This document shows positions 59,217 through 64,000 of a stretch of 64,000 nt of DNA, one piece after another (position 1 is the first letter of the stretch; the number at the start of each line of letters is the position of its first letter). Position numbers and translations under genes: made by a program. A model generated the notes under the pieces. It saw nothing but the letters and a program-made list of their open reading frames with translations. It had not been told where the DNA came from and searched no databases. The stretch covers positions 744,001-808,000 of the forward strand of contig NZ_JAIOTY010000001.1 of assembly GCF_019931275.1 (NCBI RefSeq), written 5' to 3'. The DNA is from Nitratidesulfovibrio sp. SRB-5. GTDB lineage: Bacteria > Desulfobacterota > Desulfovibrionia > Desulfovibrionales > Desulfovibrionaceae.

Positions 59217-59459
59217 ATGGGCATCATCTGGTTTCTGCTGCTGGGCGCACTGGCGGGTTGGCTGGCCGCCAAACTGATGCAGGGGCGCGGCTTCGGCTTT
59301 CTGGGCAACATGGCCGTGGGCGTGGTGGGCGCGGTGCTGGGCGGATTCCTGTTCCGCATGGTGGGCGTGCACGGCGGCGGCATGATGGGATCGCTGGTCA
59401 CCGCCGTGGTGGGGGCCATCGTGCTGCTGTTCCTGGTGAGCCTGGTGAAGCGGGGCTGA
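59217..59459 (+). CDS. GlsB/YeaQ/YmgE-family small membrane protein
   Basis: An 80-residue, very hydrophobic protein with three membrane helices and the family's Gly-rich pattern (GALAGWLAAKLMQGRGFGFLGNMAVGVVGAVLGGFLF). Often stress-induced; function unknown. GGGAGG nine bases before ATG 59217. Confidence 0.9.
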   Translation: MGIIWFLLLGALAGWLAAKLMQGRGFGFLGNMAVGVVGAVLGGFLFRMVGVHGGGMMGSLVTAVVGAIVLLFLVSLVKRG

Positions 59460-59520
59460 CGTTCCGCACCGGATCGGATGCTTCGGGCGGCAGCCCTGCA
59501 CGGCCCGTAGCGTGCGCAGA

Positions 59521-59552
59521 AACGCCCCCGGCGGATATCCGCCGGGGGCGTT
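59521..59552. terminator. Perfect 32-bp palindrome between converging genes
   Basis: AACGCCCCCGGCGGAT followed by its exact reverse complement. It lies between two converging stops and probably ends transcription on both strands. Confidence 0.7.
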
Positions 59553-59559
59553 GGTCAAT

Positions 59560-60078
59560 CTAGTCGTGCCACTTCTTGGCCTTGCCGGGGGGCATGCCGC
59601 CCTTTTTCATCAGGCCGGGAGGGCCGCCGTGCGGGTGGCCCTTGTAGTAGCCGCGGTACAGGTCGTCGTCGAACTCCCTGTCGTAGGCGTCGTACAGCCG
59701 GTACCCGTAGCCGATGGACCGTGGGGAAACGCCGAAATAGCGGCATATTTCCGGCCAACCCATGCCAGACGCGCGCATGTCGCGCACCTGCATGCGGGGC
59801 GCCCTGGCGAACCGCGAGATGCGGTCCACGCGGGCCTCTTCCAGGCGGTATTCCTGCTCACGCCATCTGCGCTCGTAGCGGTAGGCGTCGTCGTAACGGC
59901 CCTGCCTGCTGATGCGGTCCAGCTTCTGCCGAGCGTAATCCGCCTCGCGGATGAGGTCGCTCAGCACGCCCAATGTCGTTCCAAGGTCTCTCAGCTCGTC
60001 GGCGCGCGCGGCGAGCGGAGCCGTCATGGCCAGGCAGAGCAGGAGTGCCGTCACTCTCGCAATGCGACCGATGATCAT
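59560..60078 (-). CDS. Exported hypothetical protein
   Basis: A 172-residue precursor with a signal peptide (MIIGRIARVTALLLCLAMT, cleavage after ARA). The mature part is Arg/Tyr/Asp-rich, with a helical first half (LIREADYARQKLDRISRQG) and an odd segment (MGWPEICRYFGVSPRSIGYGYR) resembling a short helix-turn-helix. It ends in a basic Gly/Pro/Lys tail. AGGAGG is five bases before ATG 60078. Family unknown. Confidence 0.75.
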   Translation of the reverse strand: MIIGRIARVTALLLCLAMTAPLAARADELRDLGTTLGVLSDLIREADYARQKLDRISRQGRYDDAYRYERRWREQEYRLEEARVDRISRFARAPRMQVRDMRASGMGWPEICRYFGVSPRSIGYGYRLYDAYDREFDDDLYRGYYKGHPHGGPPGLMKKGGMPPGKAKKWHD

Positions 60079-60402
60079 GATGCCTCCTTTGCGGGGCCAG
60101 TGCGGGCGCGGGATGCGCCCCGGTCCCGTCAATGGCGCCTCTGTACACCAACGCGCGGAAAGCGCAAGGCCTGCGCGATATGGCACGGAATGAAAGCGCC
60201 CGGGCGGCGTGTGGGGGCTGGGGGATATGGTGAGGCAGGGCTGAAGCGCACGGCAATCTTTTGCGTGTCGCCCCGTTTCTGGAAACGTTGTCGACGTCCC
60301 CTTGTCGGTGGATATTTCCGCAGCGACCAGGCGCACCGATGCAGCAGTCTTGCGGAATGATCTTTCCGTCACGCCCTGCGGCCTTCGTGGCGTGGCCGCA
60401 GG
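60079..60402. other. Gene-free stretch upstream of the exported protein gene
   Basis: 324 bp. It contains the hairpin CCTGCGGCC / GGCCGCAGG (60375-60383 with 60394-60402) immediately after motB, likely a terminator without a T-run. No gene supported. Confidence 0.5.
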
Positions 60403-61149
60403 TTACTGCGCGGCGGGGTTCAGCAGCTGCTTTTCCAGCACGAATTCCACGCGGCGGTTCCTGGCCCGGTTTTCTTCCGTGGTGTTCGGGAACAGCGGGT
60501 TCATGTCCGCAAGGCCGGTGGCGGTGATGCGGTGCGGGGCTATGCCCATGTCCAGCAGGGTGCGCAGCACGTTGATGGCCCGCGAGGAGGACAGGTCCCA
60601 GTTGTCGCGAAAGCGCCCGCCGGACGGGGTGGGCGAACTGTCGGTGAAGCCGCGCACGTTGATGTCCTGGTCCGGATGGCGCACGAACAGGTCGTACATG
60701 TGCTGCAAGAGCTTGCGGCCCTCGGGCGTGATGGTGTCGCTGCCGGGTTCGAACAGCACCCCGGCGGGCATGTTCAGGGTGATCTTGCCGTCCTCGCTGC
60801 TGCCGGTCAGGATGTCGCTCATGCCGCGCGACTGCGCGAACAGGCGCACCTCCGCGAACAGCCTGTTCTGGGCTTCCACCAGTTGGCGGCGGTACAGCAC
60901 CTCGTCAACCACGCTGCCCACCTTTTCGTCCTTCAGGCGCACGATGCGCGCGCCTTCCCCCACCCCCAGGGCCTGCTGCACCGAACTGATGGATTCGGAG
61001 AACGTGCCCTTTTCCACGGAGGACATGGAAAAGAGCAGCACGAAGCAGGCCAGCAGCAACAGGGAAAGGTCCGACGTGGTGATCAGCCAGATGGCATGGT
61101 CGTCACTGTCGGACTCCATGGCCTTCTTGCGTTCGTCCCTATCGAGCAT
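60403..61149 (-). CDS. motB: Flagellar motor stator protein MotB-like
   Basis: A 248-residue stator subunit. A short cytoplasmic tail, then one membrane helix with the proton-binding Asp D27 (TTSDLSLLLLACFVLLF). A plug/linker region and an OmpA-like peptidoglycan-binding domain follow (NVRGFTDSSPTPSG, NWDLSSSRAINVLR, RRVEFVL). ATG 61149 lies inside the end of motA, with AAGGAG eight bases upstream. Confidence 0.93.
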   Translation of the reverse strand: MLDRDERKKAMESDSDDHAIWLITTSDLSLLLLACFVLLFSMSSVEKGTFSESISSVQQALGVGEGARIVRLKDEKVGSVVDEVLYRRQLVEAQNRLFAEVRLFAQSRGMSDILTGSSEDGKITLNMPAGVLFEPGSDTITPEGRKLLQHMYDLFVRHPDQDINVRGFTDSSPTPSGGRFRDNWDLSSSRAINVLRTLLDMGIAPHRITATGLADMNPLFPNTTEENRARNRRVEFVLEKQLLNPAAQ

Positions 61150-61894
61150 AGCGGCGCTCCTTGGGTGCCAGGAACGAGGACAGCTTTTCGTAGACCAGGC
61201 GCGGGTTGTTGTTTTCGAGGATGCATTTGGCCCCCTCGAAGATGATTTCCAGCCGGTGCACCTCCAGCTGGGTGCGCGCGGCTAGCTTGCCCGCGATGGG
61301 CGTGAGGATGAGGTTGGAGAGCATGGCCCCGTAAAAGGTGCAAATCATGGCCACGGACATGGCCGGGCCGATGCTCTTGGGATTGTCGAGGTTGGCGAAC
61401 ATCTGCACGAGGCCAATCAGCGTGCCGGTAAGGCCCAATGAAGGGGCCAGCAGGCCCAGCCGCTTGAACACGTTCTGGGCCACCGAATGGCGCTTGCACA
61501 GCGAGGATATTTCGATCAGCAGCGAATCCTTGATCAATTCCGGCGCGGCATTGTCGGCGATGAGCATGCAGGCCTTCTTGAGCACGGCATCGTTGGTGTG
61601 CACGTGTTCCAGCGCCATGATGCCCTCGCGGCGGCTCAGTTCGGCTATGCGCACCATGGAGTTGACGACGTCGGCATCGGAAAATTCGCGCATCATCAAG
61701 GTTTTCGATGCGGCACGGAAGGCCTGCAACACCTGGTTGAGCGGAAAATTTATGCAGATTGCCGCCAGTGAGCCGCCAACGACGATCATGAAGGCGTGCA
61801 GGTCAACGAACAACCATATGGAGCCGCCACCCATGATGGCGCCGAAGACCATGGCAAGGCCGACGATGAGTCCGAAAAGGGTTGCGATGTCCAT
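61139..61894 (-). CDS. motA: Flagellar motor stator protein MotA-like
   Basis: A 251-residue protein with four membrane helices. GGSLAAICINFPL, LGLLAPSLGLTGTLIGLVQM (conserved Pro) and AMSVAMICTFYGAMLSNL are typical of the MotA/ExbB fold. The cytoplasmic loop (residues 55-150) is of MotA length. Overlaps motB by 11 bp. The 625-bp upstream gap and weak ribosome binding site (GGGA) say little about control. Confidence 0.93.
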   Translation of the reverse strand: MDIATLFGLIVGLAMVFGAIMGGGSIWLFVDLHAFMIVVGGSLAAICINFPLNQVLQAFRAASKTLMMREFSDADVVNSMVRIAELSRREGIMALEHVHTNDAVLKKACMLIADNAAPELIKDSLLIEISSLCKRHSVAQNVFKRLGLLAPSLGLTGTLIGLVQMFANLDNPKSIGPAMSVAMICTFYGAMLSNLILTPIAGKLAARTQLEVHRLEIIFEGAKCILENNNPRLVYEKLSSFLAPKERRYAR

Positions 61895-62519
61895 GCAGGA
61901 TGTCCCGTGGATTCTGTATGCAATGTGTCGCCGGTATGGCGAAAATTTTGTGCGCCCGTGAATGTGTTTTTCGTGAGGCTGATGAGGCGCAGTGCCGGGA
62001 GCAAAAATGCGGTGGGCAAGGGCGAAGCGGGATGCAACGGCGGTATGACGTCTTCCTGCGGGGGCAGTGGGCCGCTGATTCCCGGACGTGCTGCCATATC
62101 TGGCACAGCATGGTGCAACGTATTCCTAAATGCAAGCATGGCGGATGGGGGCGCGAGCGGAACATGCTGTGCGGCAAGCGCTTTTTTTGTGCGCGCGGGA
62201 TGCCGGGAGGAGGTGGTGCGACTGTGCGGCGCCGGAAAGCGTGCGGGGGCGCCCATCGGGGCTGGTCACCGGGGCTTGTCTTCCGGGGGGGGGGGAGTCA
62301 GGGGGCGAGGAGGGGGTGCCGTTCCTGATGGGGCAACAGCGGTCAAGGCCGGTCAACCGGGCGCAGGATGCGGCGCTGTCGTGGGCAATGGGAAGGGCCA
62401 CGCTGGCGCGTGCCGTGGCGGGGTCCGGAATACGTTCCGGCGCCATGCGGCATCGCAGTGACAACGTGGCCCTCATCAGGCAGGGCTTCGCGGTGGCGAA
62501 GCCGCGAACCGGCGGGAAT
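61895..62519. other. Longest gene-free stretch, upstream of motA
   Basis: 625 bp without a supported gene. It holds a G11 tract and further G-runs (62285-62316) and a short inverted repeat after the FlgO-like gene (TTCGCGG / CCGCGAA, 62487-62508). I could not identify a sigma28 or sigma54 promoter for motA. Confidence 0.5.
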
Positions 62520-63128
62520 CTACCATTCGGCCAGGGGCGAAACCACCGGGCTGTTCACCACGGAATAGTCGCAGGACGAAAGCACCATGCTGTCGTCGGC
62601 GCGGACGATGCGCGAGGCCACGTAAATCTTTTCCTGCGGATTGCTGTGCCCGGAAACGCTGGAGCGAACCACCGCGTAGGTGCCGACAACCACGGTGGCG
62701 GCGTTGTGCATTCTGCTGATTTCTTTCACGTCGCGGCTCAGCATGAATTCCCCTTTGCCCTCCTGCACGAACAGTGAGTTCTGGCGCAGCTTCAGTTCCA
62801 CCACATGGTAGCCCCGTTGCGAAAGCCGCGACCCCACGTGCTCCGCGATCATCCTGCCGAAGGTGGAGGATTCCGTCAGGTTGTTCACGTTGACGAAGCT
62901 GGCCACGATGATGGGCTGGTCCTTGGAAATAGGCAGGCGCAGGTTGGTGTCGAGCTTGTCGGCGATGGCGTAGCCCGCCTCGACGTAGTCGCTGCCCAGT
63001 TCATAGGGGGTGCTCCGCGCGTCGGTCGATTGCCGGGGCGCGCAGGCCGCCACAAGCAGGATGCAGGCCACGGCCAGCAGCACAAGCAGCGCGTGACCGG
63101 AACGGAAAGCGGAAATGAACGGTTTCAT
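62520..63128 (-). CDS. FlgO-like outer-membrane lipoprotein
   Basis: A 202-residue lipoprotein precursor (lipobox LLVAACAPR). The body matches FlgO-family features: KDQPIIVASFVNVNNLTESSTFGRMIAEHVGSRLSQRGYHVVELKLR and VVVGTYAVVRSSV. FlgO proteins sit in the outer membrane and are needed for motility in some vibrios. Next to motAB the link to motility is reasonable but unproven. Nine bases separate it from the upstream lipoprotein gene. Confidence 0.8.
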   Translation of the reverse strand: MKPFISAFRSGHALLVLLAVACILLVAACAPRQSTDARSTPYELGSDYVEAGYAIADKLDTNLRLPISKDQPIIVASFVNVNNLTESSTFGRMIAEHVGSRLSQRGYHVVELKLRQNSLFVQEGKGEFMLSRDVKEISRMHNAATVVVGTYAVVRSSVSGHSNPQEKIYVASRIVRADDSMVLSSCDYSVVNSPVVSPLAEW

Positions 63129-63137
63129 GCGGCCCCC

Positions 63138-63827
63138 CTACTTGTTGACGACCTGAAGTTGCCTGGTGGGCAGCACGGTCGGCGCCTCCCACGGAACCTG
63201 ACGTTCCCAGTATTGTCCCTTCTCGGCCTTGTCGATGTAGTAGACGGCCAGGAAGTTTCGGCGCAGTTGCCCGTTCTGTCTGGCAACCACGCCGATGACG
63301 AGTTCGGTGTCGGTGGTTTGCATGGCGCCCCATTGCATGCTGGCGTGGCTGGTCTCTACCGCAAGGCCGCTCAGTATCAGGATGGTGTCGAGGCTGTCGT
63401 GCCAGGTGGCGTCGTTGTGGGTGTAGTAGTGCGCACCTGCCATGCCCAACCCGGCCAGCAGCAGACCCGCACCGGGGAAGGGCGCGTTGCTGGGGCGCGG
63501 CCCGCGGTGTTCGACGATCTGGGTGCCCCAGTCCAGCACCATGGCGCCCTTGGGTGACGCGCTGACCGGCATGCCGCGCAGCATGGCCTCGTGCCGCATG
63601 AACTGCGAAAAGGCGCGCCCGAAGTCGGACCGGTCATCCTGCGCCACATGGACCGGGGTTCCCGGTTCCAGCTTCAGGCCGTCGAGCACCGTGGCGGCCA
63701 GCTCGCGCCAGTGTTCGGCGGCTTCCAACTGCTGCTGGGTGGAAAAGGCATGCCCCACCGGTTTGGGCACGCGGGCGCAACCCGCCATGATCAGGGCGAG
63801 GAACAACAGGGCGAACACTCTGGGCAT
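63138..63827 (-). CDS. Lipoprotein of unknown function, partner of the FlgO-like gene
   Basis: A 229-residue precursor with lipobox LALIMAGCARV. Contains an N-terminal helical part, a Gly-rich segment (GAGLLLAGLGMAGAHYY) that could be a weak membrane contact, and a strand-rich C-terminal half (LVIGVVARQNGQLRRNFLAVYYI). Family not recognised. AGGAGG six bases before ATG 63827. Co-transcribed with the FlgO-like gene from the promoter at 63855-63882. Confidence 0.75.
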   Translation of the reverse strand: MPRVFALLFLALIMAGCARVPKPVGHAFSTQQQLEAAEHWRELAATVLDGLKLEPGTPVHVAQDDRSDFGRAFSQFMRHEAMLRGMPVSASPKGAMVLDWGTQIVEHRGPRPSNAPFPGAGLLLAGLGMAGAHYYTHNDATWHDSLDTILILSGLAVETSHASMQWGAMQTTDTELVIGVVARQNGQLRRNFLAVYYIDKAEKGQYWERQVPWEAPTVLPTRQLQVVNK

Positions 63828-63854
63828 GGGATCCTCCTGCGCGGTTTTTTCCCA

Positions 63855-63882
63855 TGCATACCGTGTCTATATGTAAGGTCAA
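63855..63882 (-). promoter_or_regulatory. Candidate promoter of the lipoprotein/FlgO-like operon
   Basis: On the minus strand TTGACC (63882-63877), 16-bp spacer, TATGCA (63860-63855), in a short AT-rich patch about 30 bp before the start codon. Confidence 0.55.
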
Positions 63883-64000
63883 TTTTTATTTTCGGGAAAG
63901 CTGGATGTGGCGAGAGGGGCAGGCGGGAGGGTACCAGCGGGCCGTGCGGGGCATTTGGCACGAGCCGTGTACGGATGCCAAATTCACGGCACAACGCGAA

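Noticed and set aside
62095-62112. sigma54 promoter (TGGCAC ... TGC)
   Set aside because: The GG-to-GC spacing is 11 instead of 10 and it points away from motA with no gene downstream on that strand.

Overview
The window looks like a 64-kb piece of the chromosome of a high-GC sulfate-reducing deltaproteobacterium of the Desulfovibrio/Nitratidesulfovibrio type. The signs are two tandem outer-membrane porins of the Desulfovibrio homotrimeric kind, an ATP synthase operon with paired b' and b subunits but no a or c genes, many TTG/GTG starts with strong Shine-Dalgarno sequences, and a selenocysteine-type UGA followed by a bacterial SECIS-like hairpin. The genus is inferred from family knowledge; no database search was possible.

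Layout. 1-1.6 kb: end of an unknown gene, a tRNA-Val 3'-half remnant and a radical SAM gene. 1.7-8.3 kb: cell-shape cluster mreB-mreC-mreD-mrdA-rodA-bactofilin, where mreC seems to start at ATT. 8.3-14.3 kb: atpF'-F-H-A-G-D-C with a clear promoter and terminator. 14.3-17.1 kb: three small or unrecognised genes with structured leaders. 17.4-25.1 kb: dnaK, an LpoA-like lipoprotein, gatC, gatA and mnmA. 25.3-34.1 kb, all minus: EAL-HDOD protein, receiver protein, phage CII-like regulator, a sigma54 response regulator with its histidine kinase, and uvrC. 34.4-37.5 kb: the two porins. 37.7-43.9 kb: CBS-ACT protein, YitT-like membrane protein, an unknown protein, and a TPR protein with two decayed GGDEF domains.

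44.2-47.3 kb is the most interesting region: a tight redox cluster of nitroreductase, metallo-beta-lactamase-fold hydrolase, a TusA/SirA-like gene interrupted by an in-frame TGA that I read as selenocysteine, a Cys-rich flavoprotein and ComF. After it come a short-chain dehydrogenase, a DUF4198 periplasmic protein with inverted repeats upstream, a receiver protein, a Tim44-like protein, a peroxiredoxin, AsmA and cobQ (54-56 kb), then envelope and small secreted proteins, a GH108-type muramidase, a GlsB-type membrane protein, and a motA-motB/FlgO-like/lipoprotein cluster on the minus strand to the right end.

A recurrent theme is short tandem repetition, mostly 9-bp units. It lies inside mrdA, uvrC and the histidine kinase, where it expands Pro/Gly-rich segments, and between genes at 0.4 and 45.7 kb. 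No CRISPR array, insertion sequence, rRNA or complete tRNA was seen.
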